In this document: positions 1 to 8,026 of the stretch, one piece after another | Layout: each line of letters begins with the position of its first letter | How positions within the stretch are numbered: position 1 is the stretch's first letter | NCBI GenBank assembly: GCA_003513845.1 | Contig: DOTB01000008.1 | Coordinates: forward strand, 1 to 31,748 | From: Candidatus Atribacteria bacterium | GTDB taxonomy: Bacteria > Atribacterota > Phoenicimicrobiia > Phoenicimicrobiales > Phoenicimicrobiaceae | Length of the DNA: 31,748 bases | Direction of reading: 5' to 3' | Program-made: the position numbers and the translations under genes | The notes under the pieces: model-generated | What the model saw: only the letters and a program-made list of their open reading frames with translations | What the model was told of the DNA's origin: nothing | The model's database searches: none

Positions 1-1
1 T

Positions 2-517
2 GCTGGCGGTTATCTTGCTACTGAGTATCTGATTAGTTTGGGACACCGAAATATTGCTCATATCGCTGGGCCTTATAATACTACAACTGCCTTAGATAGA
101 ATTAAGGGATTTAAAAAAGCATTACTCACTTACGGAGTTCCCTTTCAGAAACAGTATATTGGGGAAGGAGATTTTAGAATTAAAGGTGGATACCAGGTTA
201 TGAAACAATTTTTAGAACTTGATAATCCTCCCACAGCTGTATTTACAGCCAATGATTTGTTAGCAGTTGGTGCCATTGAGGCGATTCGTGAGAATGGTTT
301 TGATGTTCCTGCTGATATTTCTATTATCGGATTTGATGATATTAAATTAGCTTCTTATTTCTCACCACCTCTTACTACGATTCGCCAGCCTATGGTAGAG
401 ATGGGTTCTTTAGCAATTGTCAAATTATTAGAAAGAATTGAGCATAACATAACTCACCCCAATATACTTATAAAACCGGAATTAGTGGTGAGAAAGTCAT
501 GTCGAAGAATTAACTAA
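2..517 (+). CDS. LacI-family transcriptional regulator, C-terminal part (partial)
   Basis: The reading frame is open from the first bases of the window, so the N-terminal DNA-binding helix-turn-helix lies outside. The 171 visible residues match the periplasmic-binding-protein-like effector domain of LacI/GalR repressors: a GHRNIAHIAG segment, a TAVFTANDLLAVGA segment, an ISIIGFDD segment, and the typical end PPLTTIRQP followed by a C-terminal leucine-rich helix. LacI proteins are usually about 330-340 residues, so roughly half is seen. The effector is presumably a sugar or polyol. The gene ends 70 bases before iolM, so it probably regulates the inositol genes downstream, but no clear operator was found in that gap. 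The family call is firm; the target is inference. Confidence 0.9.
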   Translation, partial: AGGYLATEYLISLGHRNIAHIAGPYNTTTALDRIKGFKKALLTYGVPFQKQYIGEGDFRIKGGYQVMKQFLELDNPPTAVFTANDLLAVGAIEAIRENGFDVPADISIIGFDDIKLASYFSPPLTTIRQPMVEMGSLAIVKLLERIEHNITHPNILIKPELVVRKSCRRIN

Positions 518-587
518 GATGATATAAAGATAACATAAATCTTTTATTTTTATAATTCCTATTTAAAGTAATAAATTAAAGGAGAAG

Positions 588-1790
588 ATGAATATGTCAA
601 AAAAAATGAAGACCGTTGTTTTGGAGGCTACCTGGGATCCGAAGCCTGATTTTATACTTGGTGCTAAAGATATAGAGGGTAAGTTAACTTATTTAGGAAG
701 TAAGGTCTGGAGTAATCCCAAATTAAAGATTGTTGAAAAAGATATTCCAGAGATAGGGCCGACTGATGTTTTAATTAAGGTTAAGGCTTGCGGTATCTGT
801 GGCAGTGATGTGCATATGGCTCAACCTAATGATGATGGTTATATCTGGTATCCTGGTCTTACTGCCTTCCCGGTTACCTTGGGACACGAGTTCTCTGGAA
901 TTGTAGTTCAGGCTGGAGAGAAGGCCTTTAATAAACGGACCGGGAAAAGATATGAGGAAGGGGAGACAGTTACTGCAGAGGAGATGTTCTGGTGCGGAAC
1001 CTGCCGTCCCTGTGTAGATGGGTATCCCAATCATTGTGAGAAATTACAAGAAATTGGCTTTAGTGTAGATGGCGCCTTTGCCGAATACGTGAAGGTTGAT
1101 GCCAAATATACCTGGAGTTTGGAAGAACTTCGAAAGGTGTACCAAGGTGATGATTTATTTCTGGCTGGTAGTTTGACTGAGCCCACTTCGGTTGCTTATA
1201 ATGCAGTGATTGAGCGTGGTGGTGGAATTAGACCGGGAGATAATGTAGTTATTCTCGGTGGTGGACCAATTGGGCAGGCGGCAGTAGCAATATTAAAAAG
1301 AGCAGGAGCGGCCAGGGTAATACTTTCTGAACCTTCAGAAGACCGGGCTAAATTAGCCAGAAAAATGGGAGCTGATTATATCATTAATCCCAGTAAAGAA
1401 GATTTTACTAAACGTGTTTTGGAAATTACTGGTGGATTAGGTGCCAAATTATATCTAGAGGCTACTGGATTACCTGATAAGGTCTGGCCGGGAATCGAAC
1501 AATGTATCTGGGAAGGTAAGATGATTAACAGCACTGTGGTGATTGTAGCCAGGGCTGATAAAAAAATTCCTTTAACCGGAGAGGTTTTTCAAGTAAGAAG
1601 AGCTGAGATTGTTGGTTCGCAGGGGCATTCTGGTCACGGCACCTTCCCTAGAGTAATCAGTTCTATGGCTACCGGTATGGATATGACTCCTCTTATTACT
1701 AAAAAGATAAAGTTAGAAGAAGTTCCTGACCATATTGTATTGCTCAGGACCTGCCGGGAAGAATGTAAGATTACCTGTGTGTTTGATTAA
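588..1790 (+). CDS. iolM: Zinc-dependent medium-chain dehydrogenase, IolM-like (scyllo-inosose dehydrogenase)
   Basis: NAD(P)-dependent alcohol dehydrogenase of the MDR superfamily, 400 residues. Catalytic zinc ligands are visible as C71 (GICGSD), H100-E101 (GHEF) and E198; structural zinc cysteines as C136, C139, C142 and C150; the Rossmann motif is GGGPIG at 224-229. The long N-terminal extension before the catalytic core is shared with the Thermotoga scyllo-inosose 3-dehydrogenase IolM, which oxidises 2-keto-myo-inositol to a diketo-inositol. The next two genes look like IolN and IolO, so this specific assignment is favoured over erythritol or sorbitol dehydrogenase. The AGGAG at 580-584 sits only 3 bases from ATG 588 but 9 bases from ATG 594, so translation may really begin at 594. 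The first pathway enzyme, IolG, is not in view. Confidence 0.8.
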   Translation: MNMSKKMKTVVLEATWDPKPDFILGAKDIEGKLTYLGSKVWSNPKLKIVEKDIPEIGPTDVLIKVKACGICGSDVHMAQPNDDGYIWYPGLTAFPVTLGHEFSGIVVQAGEKAFNKRTGKRYEEGETVTAEEMFWCGTCRPCVDGYPNHCEKLQEIGFSVDGAFAEYVKVDAKYTWSLEELRKVYQGDDLFLAGSLTEPTSVAYNAVIERGGGIRPGDNVVILGGGPIGQAAVAILKRAGAARVILSEPSEDRAKLARKMGADYIINPSKEDFTKRVLEITGGLGAKLYLEATGLPDKVWPGIEQCIWEGKMINSTVVIVARADKKIPLTGEVFQVRRAEIVGSQGHSGHGTFPRVISSMATGMDMTPLITKKIKLEEVPDHIVLLRTCREECKITCVFD

Positions 1791-1875
1791 TCTCTATTTT
1801 TAAAAATATTACCTATGAGTGAAATTGAAAGATATAAGATATACTTATCCTTAAGATATACAAAGGAGAAAGATA

Positions 1876-2985
1876 ATGGAAAATCAATGGTTAACTACGG
1901 ACTATCCCAATATTTTCTTTGAAAATAATAAAGTAGGGCAACTGAAGAAGAAAATTTTTGATGCCTCAAAGAGGGAGATTGAGGATATTTTAAAGGAATA
2001 TAACATTCCTTCCCCCTCTGAATTAGGTAAAGCAGGTAGCTATATCCAGAATACTCCCAGAAGGTGGGTAATTGAAGAGCGACGAAAGAATGATATTGTT
2101 TTTGTTCCAGTCGGTTGTACCGAATGTCATGGTGATTATGCCAATTCTGGTCTGGATACCTTTATGGTGACTCAAATTTGTGAAGGAATTAGAAGATATA
2201 CCAGCAAGAGAGGTTATCCAGTCAGCCTGGCCTTACCTCCTTTGAATTATGGTGCTCATCCCTATCATCATTGTGGTATGGCTGGCACTGTCATTATGCC
2301 CGAGGATGTAGTTAGAGAAACTATAATCAATGTTATGCTGGGACTCTGGAACGATGGTTTTAGAAAACAAATCTGGGTTAATAATCATGGACAGTTATGG
2401 GTATTGGAATCAGCATTACAGGAGTTTTGTAAACGCTATCAATTACCGGGTATTTATCGGGTTATTGACTGGCATCGTGCCATCAGAGAGTTTTTTATTC
2501 CTATAAAAAGAGAGGATAGTTTATCTACTGACTTTATACATGCTGATGAAGCCGAAGCCTCTGTGGGATTATTGCTCTTCCCAGAAATGTTAGACCTGAA
2601 ATATGCCGTTGATACAGAGGGAGAGTCCTTGTTGCCTGGTGGACACTTTGATACCTCTGTTGATCCCTATCGGCGACCACAGCAGTGGCAACAGGGAGAA
2701 GGTCATTCTGCTATCGAAAGAGCAGCTGTACCGGAGGGTGTGGTAGGTAAACCCACCAGAGCGAGTGCGGAAAAGGCTAAAAGACCTGTTGCCGCCATTT
2801 TGAAATATCTAACTCTGGTTCATGATGAGATTTTGGAAAACTATCCCTCCGGTAAATTACCACCAGTGGAAAAAATTAGTTTGAGAGATCCGATTGAGAT
2901 GGAACCTTTCTTGAGAGAACCCATGAGTAAAGGTTGGAAATCGGTCTTTGAATTACCATATATTGGCCAGATAAATAGTCTATAA
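1876..2985 (+). CDS. iolN: Creatininase-family hydrolase, IolN-like (diketo-inositol hydrolase)
   Basis: A 369-residue metal-dependent hydrolase of the creatininase family. The family metal-binding motif appears as GCTECHGDY at 80-88 with D94 (E83, H85, D94), followed by a NNHGQ segment (H171) and HADEAEAS at 222-229 carrying the later acidic ligands. It starts at ATG 1876 behind AAGGAG (1863-1868). It lies between an IolM-like dehydrogenase and an IolO-like epimerase, the arrangement expected for IolN of Thermotoga, which opens the ring of diketo-inositol to 5-keto-L-gluconate. A creatinine or formamide amidohydrolase role is possible from the fold alone, but the neighbours argue against it. 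Family is firm; the substrate is inferred from context. Confidence 0.78.
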   Translation: MENQWLTTDYPNIFFENNKVGQLKKKIFDASKREIEDILKEYNIPSPSELGKAGSYIQNTPRRWVIEERRKNDIVFVPVGCTECHGDYANSGLDTFMVTQICEGIRRYTSKRGYPVSLALPPLNYGAHPYHHCGMAGTVIMPEDVVRETIINVMLGLWNDGFRKQIWVNNHGQLWVLESALQEFCKRYQLPGIYRVIDWHRAIREFFIPIKREDSLSTDFIHADEAEASVGLLLFPEMLDLKYAVDTEGESLLPGGHFDTSVDPYRRPQQWQQGEGHSAIERAAVPEGVVGKPTRASAEKAKRPVAAILKYLTLVHDEILENYPSGKLPPVEKISLRDPIEMEPFLREPMSKGWKSVFELPYIGQINSL

Positions 2986-3123
2986 TATTCAGTCGTTTGT
3001 AATGAGTATTACCTATTGCCTGACCAGAATGAAATTTCAGTAAGAGCAAACCTTGTGTCTGCCCGAGATAGCTTTAGTATGATATTATAGTATCAATTGT
3101 AATGATTACCAGAGGATTTAGTT

Positions 3124-3933
3124 ATGAAAAAAAGTATTGTTGTTTCTACACAACAAACCAATTTTTCTGCACTGGCTTTTAAGGAAGATTTAGAAATAAA
3201 TGTCAAAAAAATTTCTGAATTTGGCTTTGATGGAATTGAACTGGCTATTAGAGATCCAAAATATTTGGAAAAAGAAAAAATAATACAATTGATTAGGGAT
3301 TGCCATCTAGAGGTTCCGGCCATTGGCACAGGGCAGGCCTGGGGAGAAGAAGGGTTAAGTTTTTCTGATCCCAATGAGATTATCAGAAAAATGGCTGTGG
3401 AAAGGATAATTGAGCAAATCAAATTTGCCTCTTATTTTGGTTCCCAGGTGATTATAGGTTTAATTAGAGGAATTGTGAAGGAAGGGGTTGCCAGAGAAGA
3501 TGCCGAGGCATGGGCTACATCCTGTCTAAGAGAATGTGCCAGATTTGCCCAGGAAGAAAATGTTAAATTGACTTTAGAACCAGTAAATCGCTATGAGAGT
3601 AATTTTATCAATTCATTGGAAGAAGGTGTAGAATTCATAAAAAAAATTAACAAGCCTAATATAGGATTACTGGCAGATACCTTTCATATGAATATTGAAG
3701 AAGCTTCCATTTATGAAAGTCTAAAACAGGCTAAAGAATATATTACTCATGTTCATTTTGCTGACAGTAACCGCTGGGCTCCAGGTTATGGTCACCTCGA
3801 TTTTCCCAAAATAGTAGACACTTTAAAAGAAATTGGATATCAAGGATATGTTTCGGCAGAAATACTTCCCTTCCCTAATCAAACTGCTGCTGCAGAGATG
3901 ACTATAAAAACCTTACACCTCTTGCCTATATAA
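3124..3933 (+). CDS. iolO: Sugar epimerase of the TIM-barrel AP-endonuclease-2 family, IolO-like
   Basis: A 269-residue TIM-barrel isomerase/epimerase. Active-site elements of the tagatose 3-epimerase-like group are present: LEPVNRYE at 151-158 (E152), DTFHMN at 185-190 (D185, H188), a HFADSNRWAPG segment at 211-221 (H211, R217) and E246 near the end. As I recall it, the T. maritima 5-keto-L-gluconate epimerase IolO (TM0416) has nearly the same length and shares the NRYE, ADTFHMNIEE and ADSNRWAPG blocks. The product of IolO is D-tagaturonate, the substrate of the UxaE encoded at the end of this window. The start is ATG 3124 with AGAGGA at 3111-3116. The preceding 138 bases (2986-3123) hold no gene. 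Confidence 0.82.
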   Translation: MKKSIVVSTQQTNFSALAFKEDLEINVKKISEFGFDGIELAIRDPKYLEKEKIIQLIRDCHLEVPAIGTGQAWGEEGLSFSDPNEIIRKMAVERIIEQIKFASYFGSQVIIGLIRGIVKEGVAREDAEAWATSCLRECARFAQEENVKLTLEPVNRYESNFINSLEEGVEFIKKINKPNIGLLADTFHMNIEEASIYESLKQAKEYITHVHFADSNRWAPGYGHLDFPKIVDTLKEIGYQGYVSAEILPFPNQTAAAEMTIKTLHLLPI

Positions 3934-4030
3934 ATTGTAGAAATATAAAAAAGAGCAATAATTTTATAGGATAATAAGAGCACTATTAAATGGTTTGAAA
4001 ATTAATTGTAAGTAATGAGAATCTAATAAC

Positions 4031-4055
4031 TCTAAGAATCGCCTTAGATATTTTT
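4031..4055 (+). terminator. Candidate weak rho-independent terminator after iolO
   Basis: TCTAAG (4031-4036) and CTTAGA (4043-4048) form a perfect 6-bp stem with a 6-base loop, followed by TATTTTT. It lies between iolO and the separate promoter of the IclR gene, where a transcript end is expected. The stem has only two G-C pairs, so it is weak. The rest of 3934-4113 is AT-rich and shows nothing else recognisable. Confidence 0.4.
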
Positions 4056-4113
4056 CTAATAATATGTTAATACAAAATTAGTAGTACAGTAAAAAATATT
4101 GCCCACCATAAAG

Positions 4114-4142
4114 TTGACAAAAAGAAATATATTTTTTATAAT
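4114..4142 (+). promoter_or_regulatory. Consensus sigma-70 promoter of the IclR-family gene
   Basis: TTGACA at 4114-4119 and TATAAT at 4137-4142 are perfect consensus hexamers separated by exactly 17 bases. Transcription would start near 4149, giving a leader of about 50 bases before ATG 4201. It is the best promoter match seen in the window. Confidence 0.85.
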
Positions 4143-4148
4143 ATAGAT

Positions 4149-4165
4149 ATAGAATATAATTCTAT
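4149..4165. promoter_or_regulatory. Inverted repeat over the predicted start point, candidate IclR operator
   Basis: ATAGAAT-ATA-ATTCTAT is a perfect 7-3-7 inverted repeat covering the expected +1 to +17 of the upstream promoter. A repressor dimer here would block transcription, so autoregulation by the IclR-family protein encoded 36 bases downstream is the simplest reading. The surroundings are AT-rich, so chance palindromes are more common than usual. Confidence 0.5.
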
Positions 4166-4200
4166 TATATAGAAATTAAAATATATGTAAAGTTAAAATT

Positions 4201-4983
4201 ATGAATGATATAATTCCTAATTACCCTATAAAAGTTCTCAATAAAACATTTTTAGTCCTGGATACTATATTGAAAAATAATGCCCCAATGAGTATGACTG
4301 AAATCAGTGAAAGACTGGATTATTATCCTAGTACCGTACATCGTATACTAGATACTTTAAAATACGGCGGCTATGTAGAACAGGATCCCCTTACCCAAAA
4401 ATACCAATTGGGTATGAAGCTATTAGAATTAGGGATGGCCAAACTTAACCAAATTGACCTGGTAAAAGAAGCAAGACCATATTTAAAAGAATTAGCCAAA
4501 AAATGTAATGAAACCGTTCATCTGGCAATTTTAGAGGATACTAATGTTCTTTATTTAGCCAAAGAGGAATCATCACAAACTATTAGAATGATTTCTTATG
4601 TTGGTAAACGGGCACCTTTACATTGTACCGCCTTAGGGAAAACCATATTAGCTTTTCTTCCCTTAGCTAAAAGAGAACAATTATTAGCTAAAATAGAACT
4701 TTCTAAGCTTACTGAAAATACCATTACTGATAAACAAAAATTAATAGAAGAGCTTAACAAAATTGAACAAGAAGGATTTGCCTTAGATAGAGAGGAGAAT
4801 GAAAAAGATGTTCGCTGCATTGCTGCACCGCTCAGAAATTACCAGGGTAAAGTAATTGCTGCGGTAAGTATTTCAGGTCCTGCTTATAGAATCAATGAAG
4901 GAAATCAAAACCATCTGAAAGATGAACTGATTAATACCTGTCAAGAAATTTCTGTTCGACTGGGATTTCAATTACAGACTTAG
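4201..4983 (+). CDS. IclR-family transcriptional regulator
   Basis: A 260-residue regulator with the standard IclR layout. An N-terminal winged helix-turn-helix occupies about residues 11-62, with APMSMTEISERLDYYPSTV as the HTH and a YVEQDPLTQKYQLG wing. A C-terminal GAF-like effector domain spans about 80-255, including RAPLHCTALGKTILAF and the DREENEKDVRCIAAP block. IclR proteins in sugar-acid loci often respond to KDG or related keto acids, and kdgA-kdgK lie directly downstream, so a role as KDG-responsive regulator is plausible but inferred. The ribosome site before ATG 4201 is poor, unlike its neighbours, which suggests low expression. The gene has its own consensus promoter and a probable self-operator. 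Confidence 0.93.
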   Translation: MNDIIPNYPIKVLNKTFLVLDTILKNNAPMSMTEISERLDYYPSTVHRILDTLKYGGYVEQDPLTQKYQLGMKLLELGMAKLNQIDLVKEARPYLKELAKKCNETVHLAILEDTNVLYLAKEESSQTIRMISYVGKRAPLHCTALGKTILAFLPLAKREQLLAKIELSKLTENTITDKQKLIEELNKIEQEGFALDREENEKDVRCIAAPLRNYQGKVIAAVSISGPAYRINEGNQNHLKDELINTCQEISVRLGFQLQT

Positions 4984-5004
4984 TTAAATTTATTTTGATG
5001 AGAA

Positions 5005-5080
5005 CTCACCCCTAAAGGTGGGGATAAGAGATACAAGACAGAATAGTTTGAGTTTAGACCTACCATACCCCAAAGGTATG
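5005..5080 (+). other. Two small hairpins in the leader of kdgA
   Basis: Between the IclR gene and kdgA two stem-loops can be drawn. CTCACC/GGTGGG (5005-5010 with 5017-5022, one G-T pair) has the loop CCTAAA, and CATACC/GGTATG (5064-5069 with 5075-5080, perfect) has the loop CCAAA. Neither is followed by a T-run, so they do not look like simple terminators. Their similar loops suggest a repeated RNA element or protein site in the kdgA leader. Function unknown. Confidence 0.45.
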
Positions 5081-5108
5081 CGAATCGATGGTTTTTAATC
5101 TAAATAAT

Positions 5109-5126
5109 AAGGAGGATAGAAAATTG
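5109..5126 (+). promoter_or_regulatory. Ribosome-binding site that fixes a TTG start for kdgA
   Basis: AAGGAGG at 5109-5115 lies 8 bases before TTG 5124. The in-frame ATG at 5088 lies upstream of this site and has no ribosome site of its own. Starting at TTG gives the normal N-terminus of KDPG aldolases, [18 protein letters not shown]. Confidence 0.85.
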
Positions 5127-6083
5127 AGTGATGTGCTCAAAGAAATTGGAGAATTGGGGATTGTCCCGGTAGTAAAGATTGATAGAGCTCAGGATGCCGT
5201 TCCTTTAGGTAAGGCACTTCTAGCCGGAGATCTTCCGGTGGCTGAAATTACTTTTCGAACCTCTGCTGCCGAAGAGGCTATTCAGGCTTTGACTCGTGAG
5301 TTACCTGAACTTTTAGTGGGAGCTGGCACGGTCTTAACCATTGAACAGGCTAAGAAAGCCGTGGCAGCTGGTGCCAGATTTATTGTTTCTCCTGGTTTTA
5401 ACCCTAAAGTGGTAGATTATTGTTTAGAAAACAATATTCCGGTAACCCCCGGGGTTAATAGTCCTACCCAGATTGAAATGGCTCTGGAGAGGGGACTTAA
5501 GGTGGTAAAATTTTTTCCAGCAGAGGCCTCAGGAGGTTTGGCTCTTCTTAAGGCTCTATCTGGACCTTTTTCTGAGATTAAATTTATACCCACTGGAGGA
5601 ATTGACCAGAATAATTTGTTATCTTATCTGGCTCATCCTCAAGTTCAAGCCTGCGGTGGAAGCTGGATGGTCAAAGCCGAACTCATTTCCTCCGGGGATT
5701 TTACCCGTATTACCGAACTGACCAGGGAGGCGGTTTCCACTATGTTAGGTTTCCAACTAGCCCATTTAGGTATTAATGAGGAAAACCCGGATAGGGCACT
5801 TAATTCGGCTAATTTACTTTCTCATATCTTTTACTTTAACACCAAAGAAGGAAGCAGCTCTGTCTTTGCCGGTACTGGCTTTGAATTGATGAAAAAGAAA
5901 TACTTAGGTGAACATGGTCATATTGCTATTGCTACTAATAATATCAATAGAGCTATAGCCTATCTGAAAAGAAAGGGTATCTCCATCTTATCTGAAACAG
6001 CCAAAGAGACTGATGGCAAATTGAAGGCTGTTTATCTAGATATGAATGTATCTGGATTTGCCATACACCTGATGCAGAAATAG
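5124..6083 (+). CDS. kdgA: KDPG / 4-hydroxy-2-oxoglutarate aldolase with extra C-terminal VOC-like domain
   Basis: Class I aldolase that splits 2-keto-3-deoxy-6-phosphogluconate into pyruvate and glyceraldehyde 3-phosphate. Numbered from the TTG start (319 residues), the aldolase domain covers 1-210: catalytic E41 in [10 protein letters not shown]45, the GAGTV loop, and the Schiff-base lysine K129 in VKFFPAE, followed by PTGGI. Residues about 225-319 form a second domain with a [20 protein letters not shown] segment and a final beta-strand GFAIHL, resembling a glyoxalase/VOC-type module. Ordinary KdgA is about 205-215 residues, so this is a natural fusion, known from some Clostridia-like bacteria. 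It ends 20 bases before kdgK, so the two are co-transcribed. The aldolase call is very firm; the role of the added domain is unknown. Confidence 0.93.
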   Translation: MSDVLKEIGELGIVPVVKIDRAQDAVPLGKALLAGDLPVAEITFRTSAAEEAIQALTRELPELLVGAGTVLTIEQAKKAVAAGARFIVSPGFNPKVVDYCLENNIPVTPGVNSPTQIEMALERGLKVVKFFPAEASGGLALLKALSGPFSEIKFIPTGGIDQNNLLSYLAHPQVQACGGSWMVKAELISSGDFTRITELTREAVSTMLGFQLAHLGINEENPDRALNSANLLSHIFYFNTKEGSSSVFAGTGFELMKKKYLGEHGHIAIATNNINRAIAYLKRKGISILSETAKETDGKLKAVYLDMNVSGFAIHLMQK

Positions 6084-6103
6084 ATACCAAAAAGGAGGAA
6101 ACC

Positions 6104-7132
6104 ATGGAAAGGTATATTACCTTTGGTGAAATTATGTTAAGGCTAAAACCACCTCAGTTTGAGCGATTTTTACAGAGTCCTCTTCTGGAGGCTACTTTTG
6201 GTGGTGGTGAAGCAAACGTAGCGGTCGGGCTAGCCCGCTTTGGTCTGGAGGTCGCCTATGTTTCTGTTATTCCTGATAATCCTATTGGTGAGGCCTGTAT
6301 CAGAGAATTAAAAAGACAGGGCATCGATACCTCCCTCATTGTTAGGAAAGGGGAAAGATTAGGTATCTATTTCTTAGAGGCCGGGGCAAACCAGAGACCC
6401 TCGGTGGTGGTCTATGATCGTTCCCACTCAGCTATTGCTGAAGCAATGATTGGTGATATTGACTGGGATAAGGTATTTCAAGAGGCCAGCTGGTTTCATA
6501 TTACTGGTATTACTCCAGCCATCTCTTCCTCTGCAGCAGACCTTTCCTTAGCAGCAGTTAAAAAAGCAAAGGAAATGAATATTACTGTGTCCTGTGATCT
6601 TAATTTCCGGAAAAATCTCTGGAAATATGGTAAATCTGCACCGGAAATTATGGGGGAGCTGGTCAAATATGTGGATATGGCAGTGGGTAATGAAGAGGAT
6701 TGTCAGAAATCACTGGGTGTAAAGATTGATATTGATGTTGAGTCTGGAGAACTGCAACCAGAAAAATATCAGGAGTTAACCAGCAAGGTTTTGGCCTTAT
6801 ACCCCAATATGCAAAAGATAGCTATTACTCTAAGAGAGAGCCATTCTGCTGATTACAATGGTTGGTCAGCAGTGCTGGATAACCGGAAAAATTTCTTTGT
6901 TTCTAAGAAGTATGAAATCCATGATATTGTAGATAGAGTGGGAGGAGGAGATGCCTTTGCTGCCGGGCTAATCTATGGTTTGAATCATCTTTCGAGTGAT
7001 CAGGAAGCCCTGGAATTTGCGGTAGCCGCCTCCTGTCTCAAGCATTCTATACCTGGTGATCTACCCTTACTTTCCTTAAAAGAGGTGAAAAACCTGATGG
7101 CCGGGGCGGCCTCTGGGCGAGTGCAGAGATAA
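6104..7132 (+). CDS. kdgK: 2-keto-3-deoxygluconate kinase (PfkB family)
   Basis: PfkB/ribokinase-family sugar kinase of 342 residues, phosphorylating KDG at C6. N-terminal signature [15 protein letters not shown] begins at 33; DLNFR is at 165-169 and NEED at 196-199; the C-terminal anion-hole motif DRVGGGDAF at 277-285 carries the catalytic base D283. The usual DTTGAGD form is slightly changed to DRVGGGD. It starts at ATG 6104 behind AAAGGAGG (6091-6098). It lies directly after kdgA, making a KDG-to-pyruvate pair that would drain the hexuronate and inositol routes. Fructokinase is the alternative by family, but the neighbour makes KDG kinase much more likely. Confidence 0.92.
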   Translation: MERYITFGEIMLRLKPPQFERFLQSPLLEATFGGGEANVAVGLARFGLEVAYVSVIPDNPIGEACIRELKRQGIDTSLIVRKGERLGIYFLEAGANQRPSVVVYDRSHSAIAEAMIGDIDWDKVFQEASWFHITGITPAISSSAADLSLAAVKKAKEMNITVSCDLNFRKNLWKYGKSAPEIMGELVKYVDMAVGNEEDCQKSLGVKIDIDVESGELQPEKYQELTSKVLALYPNMQKIAITLRESHSADYNGWSAVLDNRKNFFVSKKYEIHDIVDRVGGGDAFAAGLIYGLNHLSSDQEALEFAVAASCLKHSIPGDLPLLSLKEVKNLMAGAASGRVQR

Positions 7133-7153
7133 TAGAAAGAGGAAAATAATTAT

Positions 7154-7942
7154 ATGAAGAAGAATAGGCTTAAAGAAGCTTTAAAAAATGGAAAGACTGT
7201 ATTTGGTCCCTTTCTGAAATTAACTGATCCAGCAGTAGTAGAAATTATGGGTTTTGCTGGCTTTGACTTTGTCATCATAGATCAAGAACATGGTCCCATC
7301 TCCATCGAAAGTGCTCAGAATATGATAAGAGCTGCTGAAGCTGCAGATGTTACTCCCATTATCCGGGTCCCTGATAATGATGAACCCCTTATCTTAAGAG
7401 CTTTGGATATCGGAGCCCAGGGAGTAGAAATTCCACAGATTAATTGTAAAGATGATGCCTTGAAAGCAGTAAAGTCAGTGAAATACTCCCCTCAGGGTGC
7501 TCGTGGAGTCTGTCGATATGTTCGAGCAGCAAATTATTCTTCTATAGATAAATTTGATTATTTTAAATCTGCAAACAATGAAACAATGATAATTGCTCAT
7601 ATTGAAGGAGTTCAAGGTATTAATAATCTGGACGAAATATTATCAGTACCAGGTTTGGATATTATCTTCATTGGCCCATATGATCTTTCTCAATCTTTAA
7701 GTATACCGGGAAAAGTAAATGACCCTTTAGTAGTAGATAAGATGAGAGAAGTGATTTCTAAATGTAAGGAAAATAATGTTGTTGTAGGTACTTTTGCAGA
7801 TGATGTAGAAACAGCTAAATTATGGACTTCCTTAGGTGCACAGTATATTTCTTTTTCTGTTGATGTAGGGATTCTTTTTGAAGCTAGTAGGAATATTGTT
7901 AATGAATTAAAAAGTGAAATATTTTCTGCTCATTTAACCTAA
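7154..7942 (+). CDS. HpcH/HpaI-family class II aldolase (2-keto-3-deoxy acid aldolase)
   Basis: A 262-residue metal-dependent aldolase. Key motifs are DQEHGP at 43-48 (catalytic H46), R71, the metal-ligand E151 in HIEGVQG, and GPYDLSQS at 174-181 (metal-ligand D177). Members act on 2-keto-3-deoxy acids such as KDR, 2-dehydro-3-deoxyglucarate or 4-hydroxy-2-oxoheptanedioate, yielding pyruvate and an aldehyde. It follows kdgK by 21 bases and probably belongs to the same operon. It may cleave an unphosphorylated keto-deoxy acid in parallel with KdgK/KdgA, and the aldehyde product could feed the AOR encoded next. The exact substrate cannot be told from sequence. Confidence 0.88.
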   Translation: MKKNRLKEALKNGKTVFGPFLKLTDPAVVEIMGFAGFDFVIIDQEHGPISIESAQNMIRAAEAADVTPIIRVPDNDEPLILRALDIGAQGVEIPQINCKDDALKAVKSVKYSPQGARGVCRYVRAANYSSIDKFDYFKSANNETMIIAHIEGVQGINNLDEILSVPGLDIIFIGPYDLSQSLSIPGKVNDPLVVDKMREVISKCKENNVVVGTFADDVETAKLWTSLGAQYISFSVDVGILFEASRNIVNELKSEIFSAHLT

Positions 7943-7983
7943 GTGTATTTCAATTGCTAATAATTTAGTGCAGTTTGGTTATT

Positions 7984-7997
7984 ATGCATTAATGCAT
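7984..7997. promoter_or_regulatory. Perfect 14-bp palindrome upstream of the AOR gene
   Basis: ATGCATTAATGCAT is its own reverse complement and lies 29 bases before ATG 8027, where an operator would be expected. The 9-mer TAATGCATT within and beside it occurs again at 30682-30690, 32 bases before uxaE. A dimeric regulator site is the simplest reading, but no protein can be assigned. Confidence 0.4.
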
Positions 7998-8026
7998 TTT
8001 AGTATAAATGATGGGGGGAGTTTATA

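Noticed and set aside
551..556. TATAAT before iolM as a promoter
   Set aside because: No acceptable -35 hexamer lies 16-18 bases upstream, and TATAAT-like strings are frequent in the AT-rich gaps.
1795..1808. Palindrome TATTTTTAAAAATA after iolM as a terminator or operator
   Set aside because: It is pure A/T with no G-C pair and no T-run beyond itself; such strings are common by chance in this DNA.
5088..5123. ATG 5088 as the start of kdgA
   Set aside because: A full AAGGAGG lies downstream of it and points to TTG 5124, which also matches the family N-terminus.
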